Shown here one piece after another: positions 1 through 5,145 of a DNA stretch of 6,484 nucleotides; position 1 is the stretch's first letter; every line of letters begins with the position of its first letter. The DNA is taken from positions 1 to 6,484 of the forward strand of contig VBCZ01000352.1 of assembly GCA_005889025.1 (NCBI GenBank), written 5' to 3'. Made by a program: the position numbers and the translations under genes. Below the pieces are notes generated by a model. It did not search any database, was not told the origin of the DNA, and worked only from the letters and a program-made list of their open reading frames with translations. Source of the DNA: Betaproteobacteria bacterium. GTDB lineage: Bacteria; Pseudomonadota; Gammaproteobacteria; Burkholderiales; Casimicrobiaceae.

Positions 1-64
1 AGAGAATGAAGGACGCGCAAACCTTTCTAAAATCCTACAGGGCAAGTGATCGGCAGCGGGCCAA

Positions 65-283
65 TTATTCCTCCGAACGTTTAGGCGCCATGGCGCCGGC
101 ATATGGACTACGTTGACGGGAACTTGGAGAAGTGTCTATGGCGCCTTCCACCGAGCGGACAACCACCGGCAAGCCGGTATTGGTCAGTTCTGGCGCTAAG
201 TGCGTGTGCACAAATTCGTGAACAAGCTCGAACGCACGCTTGCGACTCTCAATCAATACTTGCGCTCCTTCGGACGCGTGCAC
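65..283 (-). CDS. Weak small ORF, hypothetical protein (72 aa)
   Basis: An open frame of 72 codons from a GTG at 283 to TAA at 65. I do not recognise the product. The N-terminal half (about residues 8-32) could form an amphipathic helix rich in Arg, Lys, Glu and His; the C-terminal third is rich in Ser, Pro and Arg and looks disordered. The only ribosome-binding hint is a G-rich stretch just before the start. Third-position GC is lower than in the kinase and transporter genes of this window, so the frame may be chance or foreign. It lies on the inferred island side of the tRNA-Thr fragment, where small unconserved genes are common. It could equally be non-coding. Confidence 0.18.
   Translation of the reverse strand: MHASEGAQVLIESRKRAFELVHEFVHTHLAPELTNTGLPVVVRSVEGAIDTSPSSRQRSPYAGAMAPKRSEE
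84..97. repeat. 14-bp perfect palindrome
   Basis: GGCGCCATGGCGCC reads the same on both strands. The half GGCGCC recurs near 142-147. It could be a protein-binding site or only a coincidence in GC-rich DNA; no flanking gene start gives it a role. Confidence 0.35.
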
Positions 284-411
284 TCACCCCCACGAACCCA
301 ACTGCGCCTTCGCCAGATTTGCTGTGACGTAACTGTGACTGGCTGACACCGGTTTTGACATTGGCAAGCGCCGCAAGTGTTTGATTAGCAAAATTCTACC
401 TCGATACAAAT
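284..411. other. Non-coding end of the inferred island, left of the tRNA fragment
   Basis: Apart from the CTGTGAC repeats I see no gene here. The last 25 bases before the tRNA fragment do not resemble a tRNA D-arm: the conserved TAGCTCAG and GGTAGAGC blocks are absent. That is why the tRNA-like sequence is called a fragment, with a junction close to position 411. Confidence 0.5.
322..348 (+). repeat. Short direct repeats phased at about one helical turn
   Basis: CTGTGAC occurs at 322-328 and again at 333-339, an 11-bp period, and is followed by a related CTGACA at 343-348. The array ends about 60 bp before the tRNA-Thr fragment, on the side where the integrated element should lie. Tyrosine integrases and excisionases often bind short phased repeats flanking the core att site, so this is a candidate arm-type or Xis site. 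Two exact 7-mers and one partial copy could also arise by chance. Confidence 0.35.
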
Positions 412-460
412 CTGATTCGTAATCAGTAGGCCGGTAGTTCGACTCCACTCAACAGCACCA
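412..460 (+). tRNA. tRNA-Thr(CGT) 3' fragment, probable att site
   Basis: The sequence matches the 3' two-thirds of a tRNA. The anticodon stem is 412-415 paired with 423-426. The seven-base loop is 416-422, with T33 at 417 and anticodon CGT at 418-420 (Thr, codon ACG). A variable loop follows, then a T-arm with loop TTCGACT at 438-444, the 3' acceptor strand 450-456, discriminator A457 and encoded CCA at 458-460. The D-arm and 5' acceptor strand are missing, so no functional tRNA can form. The T-stem pair A436/C446 is mismatched and position 411/427 is T/T, consistent with loss of selection. Integrative elements that use tyrosine recombinases commonly enter tRNA 3' ends and leave exactly this kind of partial copy at the distal junction. 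With the tRNA on the plus strand, the element should lie to the left and the original flank to the right. Reading it as an att site is inference; the tRNA similarity is seen directly. Confidence 0.75.
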
Positions 461-494
461 TTTAGGCTTTGTTCTCGGCAATAGCGCCCGTTAA

Positions 495-614
495 CTACTC
501 CGACAATTCCGCCCTCACTCTGACAATTCGATCGCCGGCGAGCGGTTTGGCGAGCCAATGGAGGTTCCCATCGAGCATCGTGACCTGGCCCTTGCGCGTG
601 ACTGATACCGCCAT
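495..614 (-). pseudogene. AbrB/SpoVT-like antitoxin N-terminal fragment (39 aa)
   Basis: From an ATG at 614, preceded by GAGGGG three bases upstream, the first 12 residues read MAVSVTRKGQVT. This closely resembles the opening strand of the swapped-hairpin AbrB domain found in MazE/VapB/AbrB antitoxins, which usually reads SVTxKGQVTIPKxxR. After Thr12 the expected Ile-Pro-Lys and the rest of the DNA-binding fold are missing, and the frame ends at residue 39. Intact family members usually have 70-90 residues, so this looks like a truncated or recombined antitoxin. No toxin gene follows before the tRNA-Thr fragment. The match rests on 12 residues, so a chance resemblance is possible. Confidence 0.4.
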
Positions 615-739
615 AGACCCCTCGCTAGTAATACCGAGTAAGACTTTTACCAACATTCAACTCGGATTGGGCGGCCGCATGCCGGCCGGGAATGACGATC
701 GCATCCGACCTGGCGAGTGGACGACAACGGTGGCTTCGT

Positions 740-755
740 ATTCGTCCGGACGAAT
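740..755. repeat. 16-bp perfect palindrome
   Basis: ATTCGTCCGGACGAAT is identical on both strands with no spacer. It lies about 125 bp upstream of the AbrB-like start, in sequence with no intact gene. A continuous 16-bp palindrome is long enough to suggest a dimeric regulator's operator, but no neighbouring functional promoter can be pointed to. Confidence 0.5.
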
Positions 756-820
756 GGCAGTTTTCGATCCTATTGAGCTTTGCGTAAATGCGTGACATCA
801 GTTGTGCTTGGATGCGCTGG

Positions 821-879
821 CCCTCATCCCCAGCCCTCTCTCCCGCTGGGAGACGGGTGCGCGACAGCGCGGTTGAGGG
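821..879. repeat. REP-like intergenic inverted repeat
   Basis: An inner perfect stem TCTCCC (839-844) and GGGAGA (848-853) with loop GCT is nested in an outer imperfect inverted repeat, CCCTCATCC (821-829) against GGTTGAGGG (871-879), 8 of 9 positions complementary. The CCCTCAxCCC...CTCTCCCGC...GGGAGA pattern resembles the dispersed palindromic elements common between genes in GC-rich proteobacteria. It sits about 100 bp downstream of the transporter operon end and could act on 3' mRNA stability or termination, though it lacks a following T-run. Confidence 0.45.
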
Positions 880-985
880 TTACATGTCAGCTATTTGCGT
901 AATTCGCAATAAGAGGAAGTTAGATGCGTGCCGGTCGGCACCAAGTTTCAACCCAAAGTCGGCTCGCGCGCTGATAGCTACTGCC

Positions 986-1432
986 CTAAAGCATAGGGCT
1001 CGACGCAGGCTGGGCTTCGGTTGGCGGGACGTCTCCCGGGACGAACGCGCGCGCTGGTTCCACCGGAAGCAGATGAACCGCATCTTCCACGAACTCCAAA
1101 CCCACGCGATCGCCCGCCACGACGCGCGCGCGGCGCTGGAGCGAAGCTTCGATCACAACCATAAGCGTCTGGCCGACGCGAATGCGGTATTCGACGCGAT
1201 CGCCACGGTACTCGACCTCCTCGACGATGCCTGCCCAAGAACCGTCGCCGGATGGGACGGTCACTCGTATCGCCTCGGGGCGAACCAGGACAAGCACGTC
1301 ATTCATCGGGCAGTACCGGCTCGGCACGCCGATGCAATGATCGAGAATTTCTACCGTGATCTGGTTTTCCGTACGCGCTACGACGCGTCCCGGCAAGGCG
1401 TTGACCTGACCGACGAACTCGGCAACGAAGAG
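986..1432 (-). pseudogene. ABC transporter ATPase, detached TOBE-domain part
   Basis: This frame carries the C-terminal regulatory part of the ATPase whose nucleotide-binding domain lies at 1434-2090. It opens with FVAEFVGQVN, the conserved segment that follows the nucleotide-binding domain in PotA/FbpC-type ATPases. It continues into a TOBE_2-like barrel containing VRPEAIRV and ends at TAG 986 after a Pro/Ala-rich tail, about 147 residues in all. TOBE domains contact each other across the ATPase dimer and tune activity or substrate sensing. The frame is offset from the upstream part, so it would not be made as part of the full protein; an internal GTG or ATG might start a free TOBE peptide, but no good ribosome-binding site is evident. 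Confidence 0.8.
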
Positions 1433-2090
1433 AGCTGTTCATGACCACGACGCGATCAGACAGGCTCATGGCTTCGTCCTGGTCATGCGTCACGTAGATG
1501 GAGGTCGTGCCCAGGCTCTTCTGCAGGCGCCGCAGCTCACCACGCACCTGCACACGCAGCTTGGCGTCGAGGTTGGACAGCGGTTCATCGAACAGCAGCA
1601 GGTCCGGCTGCATGACCAATGCGCGCGCCAGTGCGACCCGTTGCTGCTGTCCGCCCGATAACTGTCCGGGGAGGCGCCGGGCCATATTTTCGAGGCCCAC
1701 CGCCTTCAGTGCGGTCGGAACCTCGGAGCGCACACGTTGGTCCGGACATTTGCGGATGCGCAGCGAATACGCGACGTTCTCGAACACCGACATGTGCGGG
1801 AACAGGGCGTAATTCTGGAACACCATGCCGATGTGCCGGCGATGCGGCGGCAGAGACTGTATCGACCGCCCGTCGACCAGAATATCGCCCGCATCGGCAG
1901 GCTCCAATCCGGCCAGCATGCGAAGCACGGTGGTCTTACCGCATCCGGATGGGCCGAGAAATGCCACGAACTCACCGGGCTCGATGCGCAAGCTGAAGTC
2001 ACGCACCGCGATGACGCTGCGGCCACCCGAAAGGACGAATGTCTTGCTGAGGCCGCGGATGTCGAGCGTCTTGGCTGGCGGCTTTTGCAT
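1299..2090 (-). pseudogene. ABC transporter ATPase (Fe3+/AEP/polyamine type), frameshifted
   Basis: This is the ATP-binding subunit of the importer. Every core motif is present: Walker A GPSGCGKTT (residues 46-54), Q-loop Gln92, signature LSGGQQQR (144-151), Walker B LLLFDEP (164-170), D-loop SNLD (172-175) and H-loop His202. After Ser219 the usual linker (Gly-Arg-Ile-Glu-Gln...Thr-Pro-Glu-Glu-Ile-Tyr) is absent and the frame shifts; residues from about 220 to 263 are nonsense, ending at 1299. Family members keep about 19 residues where only 4 nt remain, which implies loss of roughly 53 bp near 1430-1434. The start ATG at 2090 lies 10 nt after the ancestral permease stop, as expected for an operon. 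A truncated 263-residue product with a complete nucleotide-binding core is possible, but without the TOBE domain it is probably impaired. COG3842-type; the substrate is not determined by this subunit. Confidence 0.88.
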
Positions 2091-3931
2091 GGCGCGTCCG
2101 TTATGCCTGCTGCGCGCGCCAGTCGCCGCCCAAGAGCCGCGGAACGCCGTGAATCACTGCCATAACGAGCAGGACTAGGATCAGGCTCAGCGCCGCGTCT
2201 TCGCCTACGTCCCCCCGGTCCATCTGCGACAGGATTGTCGGCGTCACAAGCGACCAGTGGGGAGACACTACGAAAATGACCGCACTCAGTGTCGTGACGC
2301 TGCGCGTGAACGTGAAGCGCGCGCCAGTCGCCACCTAGGAGCCGCGGAACGCCGTGAATCACTGCCAGAACGAGCACGACCAGGATCACGCTCAGCGCCG
2401 CAGCTTCGCCGACGTCGCCGCGGTCCATCTGCGACAGGATTGTCGGCGTCACAAGCGACCAGTGGGGAGACACTACGAAAATGACCGCACTCAGTGTCGT
2501 GACGCTGCGCGTGAACGTGAAAATCGTGCCTGCCAGCAACGCAGGACGCAGCAGCGGAAGTAGCACCCGCATCAGCGTCTGGCCGCTTGTCGCACCCATG
2601 CAGGCGGACGCCTCGTCGAGAGAGCGATGCAGCTGGTTCAGCATTACAACGCCCGAGCGCATTGAATAAGGCAGTGAACGCACCGTGAATGCAACGATGA
2701 TAATGAGTGCTGTGCCGGTCAACAGCAACGGGTGGTGATTGAACGCAAGCGCGAACGCCAATCCGATGACCGTGCCGGGAATTGCGAGCGGCAAGTTCGC
2801 CGCGAAATCGAGTGCATGGCTACCGACCAGCGCAGTGCGAGCGACGTAATAAGCGGCCAGCACGCCAAGGACTGCCGTCACCACAGACGCCGCCGTGGCG
2901 AGCGCCATCGTGTCGAGCAGCGCATCGCGCGAACCTACGACCGCGGCGGCGAAGTGGCGCAAGGTGAGCCCGTTGTCGATGCCGAACAGCTTGGTCGTCG
3001 CACCAGCGAGCACGGTCGCGTATTGCAGCACGATCACCATCGAGACGCTGCCCAGCAGCAACAGTGCGCCGGCCTTCACCATGGGATGCGCCACTTGCGG
3101 GTGATGCAGCGCGCCGCTGCCGCCGACCGAAGCGAACCCGGTCCTTTTGGCGAGCTGCTTATGCGCGAAGAACAGCAGGAGTGCGGGCATGAGCAGGATC
3201 ACCGCGAGCCCGGCGCCCTTCGGCACGTCGTACTGGAAATCGCCACCAAGCAGCAGCGGATTGCCGAGGTCTGCCAGCGAGTAGCCGAACAGCAGGAGGG
3301 CAGCACCAGCGAGACCGGGAATCAGCAAGGGAAGGCTGACCGTGCTCAAGACCTTTCCTGGATGCGCGCCCATCGTGCTTGCCGCCTCTTCGAGCGACGC
3401 ATCCAACCCACGAAAGAGGTTCAACAACAAGAGATACGCAAAGGGGAAGTACGACAGGAGCTGGGCCACGACGAGGCCCCGATATCCGTAGAGGGCGGTC
3501 GTCTGCAACCCCAGGACTTCGTGCGTGATGAGCCCGCGCCGGCCATAGAGGAGGATCAGGCTCAGCGCCATCAGGATCGGCGGCGAGATTGTCGGTAGTA
3601 GCGCGACAAAATGCCATACGCGCTTCCACGGCAACGCGACACGCGTCATCGCGTACGCATAGAGCGTCGCCAGCGTCGTACCGAGCACCGCCACGGTGAC
3701 ACCGAGCGACACGGTGCTCCAGACCACTTGAAGGATGTGCGGGTCTGCAAGCAATCGCGCCAGCGCCTGCGGAGAAACGCGTCCTTCGACGATGATGGAG
3801 CGGCCGAGCAGGTCCGCCAGCGGATAAGCCACGAATACCAAGACCAGTACCGCAACCACGGGATACAAGCATGCAAGCACCCAGCCGCGGCCCGGGCGCA
3901 CGATGCCCGGCCTCGCGGCAATGCTGGTCAC
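1706..3931 (-). CDS. Fused two-domain ABC permease with frameshifted C-terminal tail
   Basis: Integral membrane subunit of the importer, COG1178 type (AfuB/ThiP/PhnU2-like), with two BPD_transp_1 domains in one chain. Hydrophobic segments fill about residues 18-45, 66-95, 105-130, 150-172 and 200-255 in the first half, then 286-310, 336-365, 376-398, 405-420 and 461-525 in the second. Each half has an EAA loop that docks on the ATPase: EEAASTMGAHPGKV at 181-194 and DEASACMGATSGQT at 439-452. The GTG start at 3931 overlaps the binding-protein stop in a GTGA, indicating translational coupling; longer in-frame extensions upstream only read the binding-protein gene out of frame. The ancestral protein would be 541 aa, ending at TAA 2101. 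A 205-bp tandem duplication (2112-2521) shifts the frame after residue 538, so the present frame runs 741 codons, adding about 200 Arg/Ser/Pro-rich residues that read the ATPase gene out of frame. The membrane domains themselves are complete, so residual function cannot be excluded. A short in-frame loss near residue 233 is also possible. Confidence 0.85.
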   Translation of the reverse strand: MTSIAARPGIVRPGRGWVLACLYPVVAVLVLVFVAYPLADLLGRSIIVEGRVSPQALARLLADPHILQVVWSTVSLGVTVAVLGTTLATLYAYAMTRVALPWKRVWHFVALLPTISPPILMALSLILLYGRRGLITHEVLGLQTTALYGYRGLVVAQLLSYFPFAYLLLLNLFRGLDASLEEAASTMGAHPGKVLSTVSLPLLIPGLAGAALLLFGYSLADLGNPLLLGGDFQYDVPKGAGLAVILLMPALLLFFAHKQLAKRTGFASVGGSGALHHPQVAHPMVKAGALLLLGSVSMVIVLQYATVLAGATTKLFGIDNGLTLRHFAAAVVGSRDALLDTMALATAASVVTAVLGVLAAYYVARTALVGSHALDFAANLPLAIPGTVIGLAFALAFNHHPLLLTGTALIIIVAFTVRSLPYSMRSGVVMLNQLHRSLDEASACMGATSGQTLMRVLLPLLRPALLAGTIFTFTRSVTTLSAVIFVVSPHWSLVTPTILSQMDRGDVGEAAALSVILVVLVLAVIHGVPRLLGGDWRALHVHAQRHDTECGHFRSVSPLVACDADNPVADGPGGRRRRRGAEPDPSPARYGSDSRRSAALGRRLARAAGITDAPCKSRQPRRSTSAASARHSSFRVAAASSRCVTSACASSPVSSWHFSAHPDAVRPPCFACWPDWSLPMRAIFWSTGGRYSLCRRIAGTSAWCSRITPCSRTCRCSRTSRIRCASANVRTNVCAPRFRPH
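2101..2316 (-). pseudogene. Second, orphan copy of the permease C-terminus
   Basis: This stretch re-encodes the last 70 or so permease residues, from FTFTRSVTTL to GGDWRAQQA and TAA 2101, in a different frame from the main permease reading. It keeps the ancestral stop and the normal 10-nt spacing to the ATPase start, so it is probably the original gene end or a homologous end brought in with the ATPase side. Relative to the in-frame copy it has only four amino-acid changes, all in or near a membrane segment (Ala/Asp, two Val/Leu, Leu/Met). It has no start of its own beyond a GTG near 2334 without a clear ribosome-binding site. Confidence 0.8.
2112..2521. repeat. 205-bp direct tandem duplication, mosaic divergence
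   Basis: Copy A (2112-2316) and copy B (2317-2521) abut exactly and align without gaps, 193 of 205 bases identical. All 12 differences lie between 2128 and 2215 of copy A, while 2216-2316 is identical to 2421-2521 over 101 bp. Seven differences are at third codon positions and eight are synonymous. The unit is not a multiple of three, so it breaks the permease frame. I see no microhomology at the junction. Confidence 0.97.
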
Positions 3932-4965
3932 GATATTTTGCGCCCCGCCAGGATATCGTTGGTGAAGCGGTCGACGAGCTGCTGACGCACCGTGCTGCTG
4001 CCCGCCCAGTTGAAGTCGAAGTTGACCAGCTTGGCGCTCTGATATGGCTTCACGAGATCGTGCACTGTCGCCTTCGGGTTGGTCGGCACGTCGAAGTATT
4101 CCGAGGCGGCGAGCAGCTCGACCGATTCCGGCGTGCACGACCAGTCGACGAACTTCTTGGCTGAGCTGACTTCGGGCGCGCCCTTCAGCATCACCACGCA
4201 GAACAGATCGTACCCCGTGCCTTCGCTCGGCAGCGACATCTCGATGGGAAAACCCCTGTCGATGCTGCCGAGAATGTCATGGGCGAACAGAATGCCAACG
4301 CCGACCTCTCCACGCCCCACCAGCTGCGTCGGTCCGATGCCCGAACGGGTGTATTGCGCGACATTGGCGTTGAAGCGCTTGACATAATCCCACCCTTTCT
4401 GTTCACCCATGAGTTGCAGCACGGTCGTCAGAAACGTGTAGCCCGTTCCGGACGTCGAGGGGCTGCCGAGACATATCTGTCCTGCAAATTCGGCGCGTGT
4501 CAGATCTTCCCAGCTCTGCGGCGCCTTGAGACCCTTTTCCTGCAGGAATTTCTTGTTCGACGCAAAGCCGATGAAGTCGACGTCGGTGCCGGTCCAATAG
4601 CCTTCCGGGTCCTTGTACTTGTCCAGAATTGCCACGGCTTCAGGTGACTTGTAAGGCTCTAGCAAGCCGTCGGCCTTGAGTGTCAACATGGACGGCAGTC
4701 CGATGCCATACAGGATGCTCGCTTGGGGCGAATTGCGCTCCGCGCGGATGCGATTGATGGCTTCGCCGGCCGAGAGGCGCAGAAACGTTGCTTTGATGCT
4801 GCTCCTTTTCTCGAATCCCTGTGCGACGGCGGCGCACGTCTTCTCCGGCGGTCCCATGTAAAGCGTTAGCTTGCCACCCGCCTGGGTACGGCCCGAAAGC
4901 GGCAGAGCCGAAGCGGCACCGGCAAGCATTAATCCCGTGAATTGCCTGCGCGAGATCGTGGCCAC
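3928..4965 (-). CDS. ABC transporter solute-binding protein, Tat-exported
   Basis: Periplasmic binding protein of the importer, 345 aa, a normal length for the COG1840 (AfuA/FbpA/PhnS2-like) family. The N-terminus ISRRQFTGLMLAGAASALPLS has a twin-arginine motif (SRRQF, residues 5-9), a moderately hydrophobic core and a likely cleavage region near residue 26-30 (GRTQAGG), so export through Tat is expected. Family features follow: LTLYMGPPE opening strand, ILYGIGLPS, GLLEPYKSP, the SWEDLTRAEFAGQICLGSP hinge segment, the STSGTGY ligand loop (about 169-175) and SEYFDVPTNPKA near the C-terminus. The paired Tyr residues of iron-binding FbpA are not obvious, so iron is not the favoured ligand; an organic or phosphorylated solute is more plausible, as in AfuA hexose-phosphate or 2-aminoethylphosphonate systems. 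The GTG start at 4965 is fixed by GGAGGA six bases upstream; an ATG at 4979 is in another frame. It lies 180 bp after the kinase and overlaps the permease start by 4 nt. Confidence 0.9.
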   Translation of the reverse strand: MATISRRQFTGLMLAGAASALPLSGRTQAGGKLTLYMGPPEKTCAAVAQGFEKRSSIKATFLRLSAGEAINRIRAERNSPQASILYGIGLPSMLTLKADGLLEPYKSPEAVAILDKYKDPEGYWTGTDVDFIGFASNKKFLQEKGLKAPQSWEDLTRAEFAGQICLGSPSTSGTGYTFLTTVLQLMGEQKGWDYVKRFNANVAQYTRSGIGPTQLVGRGEVGVGILFAHDILGSIDRGFPIEMSLPSEGTGYDLFCVVMLKGAPEVSSAKKFVDWSCTPESVELLAASEYFDVPTNPKATVHDLVKPYQSAKLVNFDFNWAGSSTVRQQLVDRFTNDILAGRKIS

Positions 4966-4971
4966 AGACTC

Positions 4972-4977
4972 TCCTCC
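4972..4977 (-). promoter_or_regulatory. Strong ribosome-binding site for the solute-binding protein
   Basis: GGAGGA on the minus strand, six bases before the GTG at 4965. It decides that start over the nearby out-of-frame ATG at 4979 and predicts efficient translation, normal for a binding protein needed in excess of its transporter. Confidence 0.75.
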
Positions 4978-5145
4978 ATGAACATTTGTATTTGCGGCCG
5001 CACATAGTGTCGCCCGGCGCTGCCGAGGTCAAGTCCCGGATGGCTTTCTTCGATTACTGGGCCGCGACCGGTCACAATCAACCCGCATCGAGTCGTGCGA
5101 CTGGAGCCCGATCTCGATACTCGCTCGACGAATGCGATCGCAGTG

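Larger units (their letters stand above)
461..985. other. Gene-poor stretch between tRNA fragment and ABC operon
   Basis: Open frames here on either strand have no recognisable protein signature apart from the AbrB-like start. The stretch otherwise holds the 16-bp palindrome, the REP-like element and a small imperfect inverted repeat (TTGCG at 895-899, CGCAA at 905-909). It reads as eroded intergenic or remnant DNA. Confidence 0.5.

Noticed and set aside
365..382. Possible sigma-54 promoter (TGGCAAG...GCAAG)
   Set aside because: The GG and GC elements are 10 bp apart instead of the required 12, so it does not fit the -24/-12 pattern.
380..411. Possible 5' half of a complete tRNA-Thr
   Set aside because: The D-arm consensus blocks and a 5' strand able to pair with CAACAGC are missing.
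625..653. Possible promoter TTGGTA-17-TACTAG before the AbrB-like start
   Set aside because: Transcription would begin inside the ribosome-binding site, leaving almost no leader, so it would not explain expression of the fragment.
469..795. 108-codon plus-strand open frame after the tRNA fragment
   Set aside because: It has no recognisable motif and is antisense to the AbrB-like start, which has a better ribosome-binding site and family match.
788..1444. 218-codon plus-strand open frame
   Set aside because: Most of it is antisense to the ATPase TOBE region, and the rest runs through the REP-like repeat and non-coding DNA.
2732..3598. 288-codon plus-strand open frame rich in Arg, Gln and Glu
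   Set aside because: It lies entirely antisense to the permease and its composition is the typical mirror of a hydrophobic GC-rich gene; no domain or ribosome-binding site supports it.
3159..3872. 237-codon minus-strand open frame
   Set aside because: It is an alternate-frame shadow inside the permease, which has clear membrane segments and EAA loops in the other frame.
3931..4138. Longer permease start giving 69 extra N-terminal residues
   Set aside because: Those codons only re-read the binding-protein gene in another frame; the GTG at 3931 overlapping the stop is the standard coupled start.
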